Shown piece after piece: positions 35,521 through 44,138 of a DNA stretch of 64,000 nt. How positions within the stretch are numbered: the first letter of the stretch is position 1; each line of letters begins with the position of its first letter. The translations under genes were made by a program, and so were the position numbers. This stretch comes from Sphingobium sp. OAS761 (GTDB taxonomy: Bacteria; Pseudomonadota; Alphaproteobacteria; Sphingomonadales; Sphingomonadaceae), in assembly GCF_024168485.1 (NCBI RefSeq), contig NZ_JALJVY010000004.1:186001-250000 (forward strand). Direction: 5' to 3'. A model generated the notes under the pieces. It was not told the origin of the DNA. It worked only from the letters and a program-made list of their open reading frames with translations, and made no database searches.

Positions 35521-37053
35521 ATGCGTAACTTCGCCGGAGCAATGATCAGCGGCCTGGCTCTGCTGGCCGCAGCATCGCCATCCGTGGCGGCATCCCCCCG
35601 GCAAACGCCGGTCGCCGCCGCCGAAAGCGCGGACGTCGCGGTCACCCGCCACGCCATCACGCTGCGTGACGGGCGACGGATCTCCTATACCGCCCGGGCT
35701 GGTTTCCTGCGGCTGGTGAACGACGCGACGAGCGAAGAAACCGCCCATGTCTATTTCGTCTCCTATACTGCGGACCAGCCCGCCGGCGCGGCGCCCCGCC
35801 CCGTCACCTTCACCTTTCCCGGCGGCCCGGGCAGCGCCGCGACGCTCAGCCGATCTGCGCCGCTCGTAACGGAGGCGCGCAACGGACGCGCGCAGGTCAT
35901 CGACAATCCCGACAGCCTGCTCGGCGCAACCGACCTTGTCCTCATCGATCCGGTCGGCACCGGCTACAGCCGCATGACAAAGCCCGAATTCGCGCCGCTT
36001 TTCTACGGCATCAAAGCGGATCGCGATGCGCTGGTGGAGGTCGTGCGCCTGTATCTGCAACGGTTCCAGACGACCGATGCGCCGATCTTCTTTACCGGCG
36101 GAAGCTGGGGCAGCGTGCGGTCGATCCTGGTCGCCGACGCGGCGATCGACCGGGGCATCCCCGTGCGCGGGATCATGGTATCAGCCGAAGGCGCCAGCCT
36201 GTCGATCACCGGATCGGAAACCTATTATGCCAACCTGATCCCCGGCTTCGCGGTCATCGCGCAGGCGCACGGCAAGCTGCCCGCCGACCTTCAGGCCGAT
36301 CGGGCAAAGGCGATCGCGGAGGCGAAAGCATGGGCATTCGACAGCTATCTGCCCGCCATTGCGAAGGGAAACCTGCTGCCGGCGCAGGATCGCCGCCGGT
36401 TGGCGGTGGAGATGGCGCGCTATTCCGGCCTCAAGCCCGAGGTGATCGAACGATATGGCCTGAAGATCGGCGCGGAGGCGTTCACCAACGAACTGCTGCG
36501 CGACGAAGGCAAGTCGGTCGGTTTCTACGACACGCGGATCGCCGGTCCGCTCCAGACGAGCGCCTATGACCCGACTCGCGACCCGTCGCTGATGGCGCGG
36601 GGCAGCGCCTATCCCAGCCTTGCCGAACGCACATTGCTCAACCGCACGCTCGGCATGACCTCAGACAGTTATTATGCCGGGCCGTTCGGCGGCGGGTGGC
36701 CGGTACGCGCAGGCTTCGACGACTGGATGGCGGTCAAATGGGGTATGGGGCTGGAACAGGTACCCGTCGGCCTCGGCGTCGACATCATTTTGCCCGCCTT
36801 CCAGCGCATCATTGGAAAGGGCGTGCACGCCTTTTTCGGGCAAGGTCTCTATGACTGGGCCTGTTCGCCCTTTGGCGTCGATTATGTGCGATCGCAGCTG
36901 CCCGCAGACCGGGCGGAGCAGATGACGGTTGTGCATTATGAATCGGGACACGGCGTTCCTGCGGTTCAGTTCGCCAAGGATGCCACCGCCTTCATCGGCC
37001 GGACATTACAGGCGCCGGCTCCGCCGATGCCGCACCCCTTGATGGGCGAATGA
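35521..37053 (+). CDS. Exported S10 serine carboxypeptidase-like protein (second)
   Basis: The 510-residue protein has a signal peptide (MRNFAGAMISGLALLAAASP, cleavage near VAASP). The oxyanion motif is TFPGGPGSAAT, the nucleophile Ser195 is in FTGGSWGSVRS, and a C-terminal His lies in YESGHGVPAV. It is a diverged paralogue of the protein at 24672. The ribosome site AAGGAAGG is strong. It is last in the soxB operon, which ties an extracytoplasmic hydrolase to cytoplasmic demethylation: the substrate is probably an amide, peptide or ester of an N-methylated amino acid. Confidence 0.87.
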   Translation: MRNFAGAMISGLALLAAASPSVAASPRQTPVAAAESADVAVTRHAITLRDGRRISYTARAGFLRLVNDATSEETAHVYFVSYTADQPAGAAPRPVTFTFPGGPGSAATLSRSAPLVTEARNGRAQVIDNPDSLLGATDLVLIDPVGTGYSRMTKPEFAPLFYGIKADRDALVEVVRLYLQRFQTTDAPIFFTGGSWGSVRSILVADAAIDRGIPVRGIMVSAEGASLSITGSETYYANLIPGFAVIAQAHGKLPADLQADRAKAIAEAKAWAFDSYLPAIAKGNLLPAQDRRRLAVEMARYSGLKPEVIERYGLKIGAEAFTNELLRDEGKSVGFYDTRIAGPLQTSAYDPTRDPSLMARGSAYPSLAERTLLNRTLGMTSDSYYAGPFGGGWPVRAGFDDWMAVKWGMGLEQVPVGLGVDIILPAFQRIIGKGVHAFFGQGLYDWACSPFGVDYVRSQLPADRAEQMTVVHYESGHGVPAVQFAKDATAFIGRTLQAPAPPMPHPLMGE

Positions 37054-37073
37054 CAGGCTGGTCCGTGTCCGCG

Positions 37074-38372
37074 TCAGCCCTGCCCGGTTCCGGCGCGCTC
37101 CAGGTCACCGGGCAAATGCCGCGCCGCCGCCCAATAGTGCCACGCTGCCCAAAATCCCGTCAGGCTGGTCCCCACCAGCACCCAGCGTAGCGATTGCGCC
37201 GGGTCGGCAAGATGCGGGCCAAGCAGATCGGACAAAGCCCCGATGGCGAGCGGCGCGATGAGGAGATTGGCGACGTTGGCCGAGAAAACGATAAAGGCGC
37301 AGGTCTGCGATCGCATCGTTGCGGGCACCAGGTTGGTCGCCAGCGCCAGCGTCGGCCCAATATAGAGATAAATCATCGGCACAAACAGCCACATGGCAGC
37401 CGTCGCGACGATGGGCGAGGTGGTGACATAGGCGAGGATCGACGGAAAAGTGGGCAGGATCGTCGCGATCGCCACGAAGCGCGTCTGCCAGCGCGGGTCG
37501 CACGCCTCCAGCCATTTCATGACCCAGGCCGTGCCCAGAGTGACCGCCGCTCCGCCGATGACGTGCATCCATCCCAGCAGTTCGCCGCACTGTTGCACGG
37601 ACATGCCGTGACTGCGGATCAGGAAAGCGGGTGTCCACCAGACCAGCCCCCAGCCCCAGAAGGTGACGACCGTGGCGCCGGCCAGCACATGGAGCAGCGC
37701 GGGCTGGCGACGGACGAACGCGATGGTGGCGCTCAGGCTCACGTCCGCAGCGGGCGGGATGTCGTCCAGCTGTCCGCGCCGCGGCTCCCGGACCGTCAGT
37801 CCGACCAGCAGCGCCACGGGCAGGCCCAGCGCGCCGAACACGATCAGCACCATGCGCCAGCCATGATGGTCGGACAGATAGCCGCCAAGCGATGAACCAA
37901 GACCCGCGCCGAGCGCCGCGCCCAGCGCGAACAGGGTCAGAGCGAAGCCCCGCGCGCGCGGCGGAAACTTGTCTGCCAGCAGCGACTGACAGGGCGGCGT
38001 GCCCCCCGCCTCGCCGATGCCCACGCCGATCCGCACGACCAGCAACTGCCAGAAACTGTGCGTCATGCCGCAGAGCGCGGTCAGCGCCGACCATATGGCG
38101 AGGGAGACGACGATCATCCGCTTGCGGCTGTAGCGGTCGGCGAGCAGGCCGAGCGGGATGCCGGCAGTGACATAGAAGACCGCCATCGCCGCGCCGGTGA
38201 GCAGACCTACCGCGCCGTCGCTGAGGTGGAACTCCGCCTTGATCGGCTCGATCAACGTCGACACAACGAAGCGGTCGGCGATGTTGAGCGTGTAGACCAG
38301 CATCAGCACCGCCAGCACATACCAGCGGTCGCGATCGATCCGCATTGGCACTGGCTGCGCTGCCGCAATCAT
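37074..38372 (-). CDS. MFS transporter, spinster-like (second of two)
   Basis: The 432-residue, 12-helix protein shares the motif ADRFVVSTLIEPIKAEFHLS, then GAVGLLTGAAMAV, with the MFS gene at 18565. ATG 38372 overlaps the stop of the dimethylglycine-dehydrogenase-like gene (ATGA). It is the last gene of the tetR-led operon and should move the catabolic substrate or its hydrolysis products over the inner membrane. It faces the second S10 gene tail to tail. Confidence 0.88.
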   Translation of the reverse strand: MIAAAQPVPMRIDRDRWYVLAVLMLVYTLNIADRFVVSTLIEPIKAEFHLSDGAVGLLTGAAMAVFYVTAGIPLGLLADRYSRKRMIVVSLAIWSALTALCGMTHSFWQLLVVRIGVGIGEAGGTPPCQSLLADKFPPRARGFALTLFALGAALGAGLGSSLGGYLSDHHGWRMVLIVFGALGLPVALLVGLTVREPRRGQLDDIPPAADVSLSATIAFVRRQPALLHVLAGATVVTFWGWGLVWWTPAFLIRSHGMSVQQCGELLGWMHVIGGAAVTLGTAWVMKWLEACDPRWQTRFVAIATILPTFPSILAYVTTSPIVATAAMWLFVPMIYLYIGPTLALATNLVPATMRSQTCAFIVFSANVANLLIAPLAIGALSDLLGPHLADPAQSLRWVLVGTSLTGFWAAWHYWAAARHLPGDLERAGTGQG

Positions 38373-40786
38373 CCCCGCGCCAGCCTGTTTTCCGGATCGT
38401 AAAGCCCGCCCTCCACAATCCGCGCGGGCTTGCGTTCGCCCAGGATCGACACCTCAATCGCCGCGCCGGCTTCCACCATCGCCCGGTCGACATAGGCCAT
38501 TGCCAGACTGGCGCCCGTGCGATGACCATAGCCACCCGATGTCACGAAGCCGACACGCTCCTCACCCTGCCAGACCGGTTCGTAGCCCGCCGCGTCGGCA
38601 TCGTCCGCATCGACCTGCATCAGCACCAGCACCTGCGTCGAGGGCGCAGCGCGCGCCGCCAATGCGGCCTCGCGACCGATAAAATCGCCCTTGTTGAAGG
38701 CGACGAAGCGATCGAGACCACTCATCGCAGGGGTATAGTCACGGCTGAACTCGCGGCTCCAGATGCCGAAGCCCTTTTCCAGCCGCATCGAATTGAGCGC
38801 GTGCAGCCCGAAATCGACGAGCCCGAACGCCGTACCCTCCTGCTCGATCGCAGCATAGACGGCTGATAGGCTTGTTGCAGGCACATAGATTTCGAACGCC
38901 AGTTCCCCAGAAAGCGAAAGCCGCGCCACGGTCGCCGGCGCGAAGCCGACATCCCCTTCGCGTACCGCCATGAAGGGGAAGGCGGCGGGCGACAGGTCGA
39001 TGCCCGTAACCCGTTGCAGCAGCTCGCGCGATCGCGGCCCCGTCAGGATCAGACCGCCCAGTTCAGCGCTACGATTGCGGATCGTCACGCCCTCGCCCGC
39101 CAGATGTTCCGCAAACCAACGGCCATGCCAATTCTGGAGATAACCCGATCCGAACAGCAGGAAGCGGTCCTCGGCCAGCCGCATCAGCGTCAAGTCACCC
39201 ATCAGCCGGCCGCTTTCCCCCAGAAGCGGCGCCAGGCGGATGCGGCCGACCGAAGGCAGGCGATTCGCGATCAGCCGGTCGAGCGCCTGCGCAGCGCCTG
39301 GCCCGCTCACCTCATATTTGGCGAAGGATGAGCTGTCGAACACGCCCACGCCTTTGCGCACAGCAGCCACTTCGCGGCCCACGGCGTCGAAGGCGTTGGA
39401 GCGCTTGAGGGTCGGCGTCTCGACCGGCGCTTCGCCTTCCAGCGCGAAATAGAGCGGCACTTCTAGCCCGTAGCTGACGCCGAACACGCCGTTCTTGGCC
39501 TTCAGCCTGTCGTAGATCGGGTCGACGCGGCACACGCGACCACCTGGCCAATATTCATTGGGATAGGCGAGCGTGAAGCGATTGGAATAAAATTCCTTGG
39601 CCTTGTCTGCGACATAGGTGGGCGTCGCATAGTCGCCGAAGCGTGCGACATCCATTGCGAAGATATCGACTTCGGGCTCGCCCTCGATAATCCACTGCGC
39701 TAGCGACAGGCCAACGCCACCACCCTGCGCGAAGCCTGCCATCACCCCACAGGCCGACCAATAGTTGGGCACGCCAGGCACGGGTCCGACCAGCGGATTG
39801 CCGTCCGGCGTGAAGGTGAAGGGACCGTTGACGATGCGGCGGATACCCGCTTCGGCCACCGCAGGGAAGCGCGCATAACCCTTGATCAGCGCATCGCTCA
39901 GCCGCTCAAGTTTGGGTTCCAGCAATTCGGTTTCGCCATAATCCCAGGGCGTGCCCGCGACCGCCCACGGTGTCGCCTCCTTCTCATAGACGCCGACCAG
40001 CATGCCCTTGCGCTCCTGGCGCATGTAGATTTCCGCGTCCAGGTCCACGATCAGCGGCAATTCTCTGTCCAGCTCCGCGATCTCGGGCAGGTCGTCGGTC
40101 AGAAGATAATGATGCTCCATCGGCACTAGCGGCAGCGACACACCCACCATCGCGCCCATCTCGCGCGCCCACAGACCGGCCGCGTTCACAACATGCTCAG
40201 CTTCGATCTCACCCTTGTCGGTGATGAGCCGCCAGCTGCCCCGGCCCGTCGGCTTCAAGTCCATGACGCGGGTGTGACGATAAATCTCCGCGCCGGCCTT
40301 GCGAGCGGCCTTGGCATAGGCATAAGTGACGCCGGATGGGTCGACATGCCCTTCGTGCCGGTCATAGATGGCACCATAGACGTCTGCCACGTCGATCAGC
40401 GGGCAAAGCCGCTTGATCTCCTCCGGCCCGATCAGCTCGGTCTGCAACCCCAGCACGCGATGTCGTGCGAAGTCCGCGCGCTGGAAATCCCAGCGCGCCT
40501 GCGTGGCTGCGATGTTCAGGCCGCCGGTCATGTGCATGCCGACATCCTGCTCGGATAGCGCCTCGATCTCCTTGTAGAGGCTGATCGTGTAGCTTTGCAG
40601 CTTCGCGATACCCGGATCGCTGTTGAGCGCATGAAAGCCCCCCGCCGCATGCCAGCTCGACCCCGAAGTCAGCTCCTTGCGTTCGATCAGCGCGACATCG
40701 GTCCAGCCCAGCTTGGTCAGATGGTAAAGAATGCTGCACCCGACGACGCCGCCGCCGATCACAGCAACACGCACATGGCTCTTCAT
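38369..40786 (-). CDS. Dimethylglycine/sarcosine-dehydrogenase-like flavoprotein with GcvT domain
   Basis: About 805 residues. The N-terminal half is a DAO-type FAD domain (VAVIGGGVVGCSILYHLTKL), with SGSSWHAAGG carrying the histidine that covalently holds FAD in dimethylglycine dehydrogenases. The C-terminal half is GcvT-like (YEVSGPGAAQALDRLIANRL; LSLSGELAFEIYVP) and binds THF. Known relatives remove methyl groups from dimethylglycine or sarcosine and form methylene-THF. With the Rieske enzyme before it and SoxBDAG after it, a three-step demethylation is complete. ATG 40804 is an alternative start. Confidence 0.88.
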   Translation of the reverse strand: MKSHVRVAVIGGGVVGCSILYHLTKLGWTDVALIERKELTSGSSWHAAGGFHALNSDPGIAKLQSYTISLYKEIEALSEQDVGMHMTGGLNIAATQARWDFQRADFARHRVLGLQTELIGPEEIKRLCPLIDVADVYGAIYDRHEGHVDPSGVTYAYAKAARKAGAEIYRHTRVMDLKPTGRGSWRLITDKGEIEAEHVVNAAGLWAREMGAMVGVSLPLVPMEHHYLLTDDLPEIAELDRELPLIVDLDAEIYMRQERKGMLVGVYEKEATPWAVAGTPWDYGETELLEPKLERLSDALIKGYARFPAVAEAGIRRIVNGPFTFTPDGNPLVGPVPGVPNYWSACGVMAGFAQGGGVGLSLAQWIIEGEPEVDIFAMDVARFGDYATPTYVADKAKEFYSNRFTLAYPNEYWPGGRVCRVDPIYDRLKAKNGVFGVSYGLEVPLYFALEGEAPVETPTLKRSNAFDAVGREVAAVRKGVGVFDSSSFAKYEVSGPGAAQALDRLIANRLPSVGRIRLAPLLGESGRLMGDLTLMRLAEDRFLLFGSGYLQNWHGRWFAEHLAGEGVTIRNRSAELGGLILTGPRSRELLQRVTGIDLSPAAFPFMAVREGDVGFAPATVARLSLSGELAFEIYVPATSLSAVYAAIEQEGTAFGLVDFGLHALNSMRLEKGFGIWSREFSRDYTPAMSGLDRFVAFNKGDFIGREAALAARAAPSTQVLVLMQVDADDADAAGYEPVWQGEERVGFVTSGGYGHRTGASLAMAYVDRAMVEAGAAIEVSILGERKPARIVEGGLYDPENRLARG

Positions 40787-40846
40787 ACTCGGTCCGTCTT
40801 TCATGTAAGGGAGATCGGCGTCGCGGCATCTGCAGTGCCTTGTTGG

Positions 40847-41614
40847 CTATTCCTTGCTCCGGCGTACCGTCCGCGGCTTCGTATCGGCCGGAGTCTCGAA
40901 CCCGGTCAGGATACGATAATATATGTCGACCAGCCCGGCGCGCGTGGGCGTGGCTTCTTTCATGCCCAGCGCATAATAGCCGATCTGGTGGAAATAGGTG
41001 ATCCGCGCCCGGACGAGCGCCTCATTCTCTTCATAGCCGGCGTCCAGAAACAGCCGGCGCAGGGCATCCATGCGGATGTCGTCGACGGTATGGACGACGT
41101 CCGCGACCTTGCGGGAGGTCAGCGCCCAGTTGCGCACGGCAGTGTCGTAATCCGGGTTGAAGTCCTTCTCGTCGATCCACAGGCGAATGAGCGCGCGATA
41201 ACGCTCCGCCGGCGTCCCGGGCCCGCTGATCGCGGCCAGGAAGGGCGTGGTGTTGCTGGCCCGCCAATCCTTGAGCAACTGGTCAAGCAGGTCGGCGCGG
41301 CTCTTGAACCGCCAGTAAAACCCGCCGCGCGTCACGCCGCAAGCCTTCGCCAGCCGGTCGATCTTGACCGCCTCCACTCCCTCGGCGATGAGCGTTTCCT
41401 TGGCAACCTTCAGCCAATCCTCGGTCGATAGCGCGTTGCGAAGTCCTTCCGTTTCGGCGGCGACTTCGTCAGCGGCACCCGCTGCTGGCACGTTGATGGC
41501 GCCCGATCGGGTGCTGACGGCAGGTGAAGGCGTTTTCGGAACTGCAGAGATTGACCTGCGAGAACGACCGTTCGCTGGCAGGGCCGGAATATCGGGGATG
41601 GAAGAGCGAGGCAT
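40847..41614 (-). CDS. TetR-family regulator of the catabolic regulon
   Basis: I start at ATG 41614, just after the operator at 41624; a longer frame to 41713 would put the operator inside the gene. The 255-residue protein has a variable N-terminal tail of about 60 residues, then a TetR helix-turn-helix (AEGVEAVKIDRLAKACGVTR, GGFYWRFKSRADLL) and a helical ligand domain. It heads an operon with the dimethylglycine-dehydrogenase-like and MFS genes. The palindrome in its own promoter is repeated before three other units, so it is the likely autoregulated repressor of the whole set. Confidence 0.9.
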   Translation of the reverse strand: MPRSSIPDIPALPANGRSRRSISAVPKTPSPAVSTRSGAINVPAAGAADEVAAETEGLRNALSTEDWLKVAKETLIAEGVEAVKIDRLAKACGVTRGGFYWRFKSRADLLDQLLKDWRASNTTPFLAAISGPGTPAERYRALIRLWIDEKDFNPDYDTAVRNWALTSRKVADVVHTVDDIRMDALRRLFLDAGYEENEALVRARITYFHQIGYYALGMKEATPTRAGLVDIYYRILTGFETPADTKPRTVRRSKE

Positions 41615-41623
41615 GCAGCCACG

Positions 41624-41637
41624 ATACACATATGTAT
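41624..41637. promoter_or_regulatory. Palindromic operator before tetR (site 5)
   Basis: ATACACATATGTAT lies nine bases upstream of the tetR start codon and is identical to site 3 at 24627. Position and identity support autoregulation by the TetR protein. Confidence 0.7.
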
Positions 41638-42004
41638 TCTGGCGACAAGATGTCTTTTCGATAATCGACCAGGCAACCCAGGGAGTAGGTCGCTGTCCGC
41701 AACGAGCGCCCACGAAGGGTAATTGGTCAACCTTTCATGTTCTCCCGATTGCTGGCCTACGTAAGGCGGGATCAGGGTGACACACGCTGGGAGTCCGTCC
41801 GACAATGTCAGGCCGGGATAATCGCCGACGGAACATGGCCGTGTTTTGGCCCGGAATAGGCAAGCTCGCAGCCTTTGACGAGGGTAACATGGCCATCGAT
41901 CAGTCAAACGATCCTCGTATGACTGATCAGACGGTTGGTCAGCCCCATCTGTCATCTGGAATTTGTCCGCCGCCAACACTAATGGCGCAGACTGCTGATT
42001 GCTG
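41638..42004. other. Region without a supported gene
   Basis: About 370 bases upstream of tetR, ending at an IS21 remnant. All frames are interrupted or lack any domain. It should contain the tetR promoter near 41640-41680. The rest looks like degraded filler between the catabolic cluster and the insertion scar. Confidence 0.45.
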
Positions 42005-42306
42005 CTGAGAAGTGACTTGGGGTTTTCATCGAGAAGTGACACACCTTTGCGATTATGGTTAGAGTTTCATCGGTGGGTGAAGATGGGGTTTTCTCCTTCC
42101 TGGTTTTGGGCTGCTGGGGGAGCTGTTTGAGCCGGAAGTTGTCGTTGCCGGTTTCCCCGGTGTGACATTGATGGGTGAGCCGATCGAGGAGCGCGGTGGT
42201 CATCTTGGCGTCACCGAACACGGTGGCCCATTCGCTGAAGCTCAGGTTGGTGGTAATGATGACGTTGGTGTGCTCATAGAGTTTGCTCAGCAGCAGCGCA
42301 CCGCCT
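42005..42306 (-). mobile_element. IS21-family remnant with the end of istB
   Basis: The minus strand encodes the C-terminal third of IstB, the ATPase partner of IS21 transposases: LLSKLYEHTNVIITTNLSFS, EWATVFGDAKMTTALLDRLT and a Lys-rich tail KTRKEK. The Walker motifs and istA are missing. Downstream lies an end-like sequence with two GTCACTTCTC copies (42010-42045 region), as in IS21 termini. The element is dead and marks past rearrangement at the right edge of the catabolic cluster. Confidence 0.75.
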
Positions 42307-42599
42307 GACGAACCACCACTATTAGGAGCTTTGAGACGAAGGTAAGTCGAAACCAATCTCAGTTGATGTATTTCGGGGTGAGAGCAGAAACCGGGATGGG
42401 GCCTGCTGCAGTCAGAATGTCGAGCCGGTCGCGCAAACGCCGAATGTCGGCTCCGGTCAAGACCTGCAATTCGACACGTCACACGGCAATGTCCGCAAAG
42501 TCCCATGACTGCTTACACGATCACTGAACTACCGCCGATATAACCGACAGGGTAAGGGATTCAGGCAATCCGTGACAGCGCCTGCAGCGAAAGATGCCT

Positions 42600-42943
42600 T
42601 GTGGCACGCATTTAGGGGTATCGGAGCAATTATACCCCCCAATTTCTCCACAGTTTTGGGGAATCCCTCACGAGACCATACGCAACTCTCGGCGAGCAGC
42701 CATCGCTCCAGAATATTTTGAAAAAACAAGTGGATATAAGGAATATCGCTTTGTTCGCCGATACCCCCATTCTGAAAGCCGATGCCCCCACAAATACCCC
42801 CAACATGTGGTCGGGGGCATCTATCGATAGAGCAAAATCTCTGCTCAAGAGATTGACAATAAAGGATTTTATAGAAAAATCGGTTGATCGAAGGTCAACC
42901 TAAAATCCTTCTAAGTTATTGATTTTATTGATTTTTAAAACGT
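42600..42943. repeat. Low-GC stretch with repeated GGGGGTAT/GGGGGCAT motifs beside tRNA-Ile
   Basis: Within about 210 bases the motif GGGG(G)TAT or GGGGGCAT (either strand) occurs about six times, for example near 42615, 42633, 42761, 42783, 42794 and 42813. The stretch is clearly lower in GC than its surroundings and touches the 3' end of the tRNA gene. Similar G5-TAT repeats often lie between a tRNA and the integrase gene of integrative elements. No integrase frame is intact here, so I read it as an attachment-site scar. No protein-coding gene is supported between 42307 and 42943. Confidence 0.45.
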
Positions 42944-43019
42944 TGGTGGGCCCGGCAGGACTCGAACCCGCAACCTAGCCGTTATGAGCGGCCAGCTCTA
43001 ACCATTGAGCTACAGGCCC
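42944..43019 (-). tRNA. tRNA-Ile (CAT anticodon, lysidine type)
   Basis: The 76-base gene folds fully: acceptor GGGCCTG with CGGGCCC, D stem GCTC/GAGC, anticodon stem GGCCG/CGGCT with loop CTCATAA, T stem GCGGG/CCTGC with loop TTCGAGT, and an encoded CCA end. The loop CTCATAA and overall sequence fit tRNA-Ile2, whose CAU anticodon is modified to lysidine by TilS, rather than a methionine tRNA. Its 3' end adjoins the repeat-rich, low-GC stretch. Confidence 0.93.
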
Positions 43020-43052
43020 CACCCGTTTGGACAGACGCGGGATTAGGCACCC

Positions 43053-44090
43053 TCACGCTGCTTTGCAAGCCTCCCCGCGCACAGGTGCGGCGGCGAGCAA
43101 CTGGTCGAGGCTGACCGGCGCCACCCCCCGTTTCGCGAGATGGTTCAGCACGGTATCCCACCATGCGTAGAATGCTATTCGATCCGCTTCGCATCGCACA
43201 TAGGGCGTATGGCCCGGCTCTAGCGTGGGCGAATGGAAACTGAAGTTGAGGACGCGCACCCCTTCCTCGATCAGTGCATCGATCGCGGCAATCGCCTCCG
43301 GCGCCGATATGCCCTCAGGCGTGAGCGGCACGCGACTGAGCATGCGCGCCCGCGCCAGCGCTCCGGCAAGCGGTCCCATTCCCTGTGCCGCGCGGTACAG
43401 CCGCTCGCCACCGCCGCGAAGCAATCCGGTGAAAGCCGTCGACAGCGGCAATTCCATCAAGGCGCGGGTCGGACCCGCCCAGTAGGGATTTTGCGGCAGG
43501 CCGGAAAAATCCGGACCGTGCTGCGCACTGTAGTCGAACCGGCTGCGAACAGAACTGTCGAGCCGGAATCCGGCGGCTTCCAGCAGCCGTGCACTATTTG
43601 GCCCGACGCCGTACCGACCGGCGCGATAGGCGATCGGCCGGCGGCCGAAGCGCTGTTCGATGCGGCGGCACAATGCCTCCAGCTTCGCCCGCTCGATCGT
43701 TTCCGGCAGGAACCCGGCATAGCTGTTGGGCGCGTTTACATCCTCCACATGCGGCGGGTTGACCCACGGATGCAGATGCGCACCGATGTCGGCCGCGCCA
43801 TCGGTCACCCATTGACCCATGAGGGCCGCGGCGGCGTCATTGTCGACCACGGGATAATCGGTGACGTAGACCGGCTTTACGCCCGCTGCCGCGAAAAAGG
43901 CCTGCCCGCGTGCCAGACCGTCGATTGCCGTCACGCCGTGGCCAGTCCGGCTGAACGGCGCGTTCCAGTCAAATTCCTCTTCGGTGTCGACAAAGAGCAT
44001 GAAGCGCGTGCCGAGCGACGGGTCCAGCACGATCATGTCCCGGTCCAGCGGCTGTTCCAGCAGATTGCCGTCATGATGAGAAGCGGTCAT
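43053..44090 (-). CDS. Polysaccharide deacetylase-like protein (WalW type)
   Basis: The 345-residue protein has no signal peptide. It shows a modified NodB fold: FMLFVDTEEEFDWNAPF (acidic metal region), GAHLHPWVNPP (His-x-His), RIEQRFGRRPIAYRAGRYG and a C-terminal VLNFSFHSPTLEPGHTPYV. Such WalW-like proteins occur in exopolysaccharide or lipopolysaccharide regions; enzymatic activity is not established for this branch. GGAAGGGCT is a good ribosome site. It follows the histidine kinase gene by 48 bases and may be co-transcribed. Confidence 0.8.
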   Translation of the reverse strand: MTASHHDGNLLEQPLDRDMIVLDPSLGTRFMLFVDTEEEFDWNAPFSRTGHGVTAIDGLARGQAFFAAAGVKPVYVTDYPVVDNDAAAALMGQWVTDGAADIGAHLHPWVNPPHVEDVNAPNSYAGFLPETIERAKLEALCRRIEQRFGRRPIAYRAGRYGVGPNSARLLEAAGFRLDSSVRSRFDYSAQHGPDFSGLPQNPYWAGPTRALMELPLSTAFTGLLRGGGERLYRAAQGMGPLAGALARARMLSRVPLTPEGISAPEAIAAIDALIEEGVRVLNFSFHSPTLEPGHTPYVRCEADRIAFYAWWDTVLNHLAKRGVAPVSLDQLLAAAPVRGEACKAA

Positions 44091-44138
44091 AGCCCTTCCC
44101 TAGCGTCCAATGGTTGCCAGAGCGTTTCCTGCGCACGG

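Noticed and set aside
24672-37053. Microcystin-type (mlr) degradation cluster
   Set aside because: Microcystin also contains an N-methyl residue, but MlrA, MlrB, MlrC and MlrD families are absent; the hydrolases here are S10 and M19.
42594-42903. Short frames in the low-GC stretch as integrase pieces
   Set aside because: No integrase catalytic residues or recognisable segment could be found in any frame.
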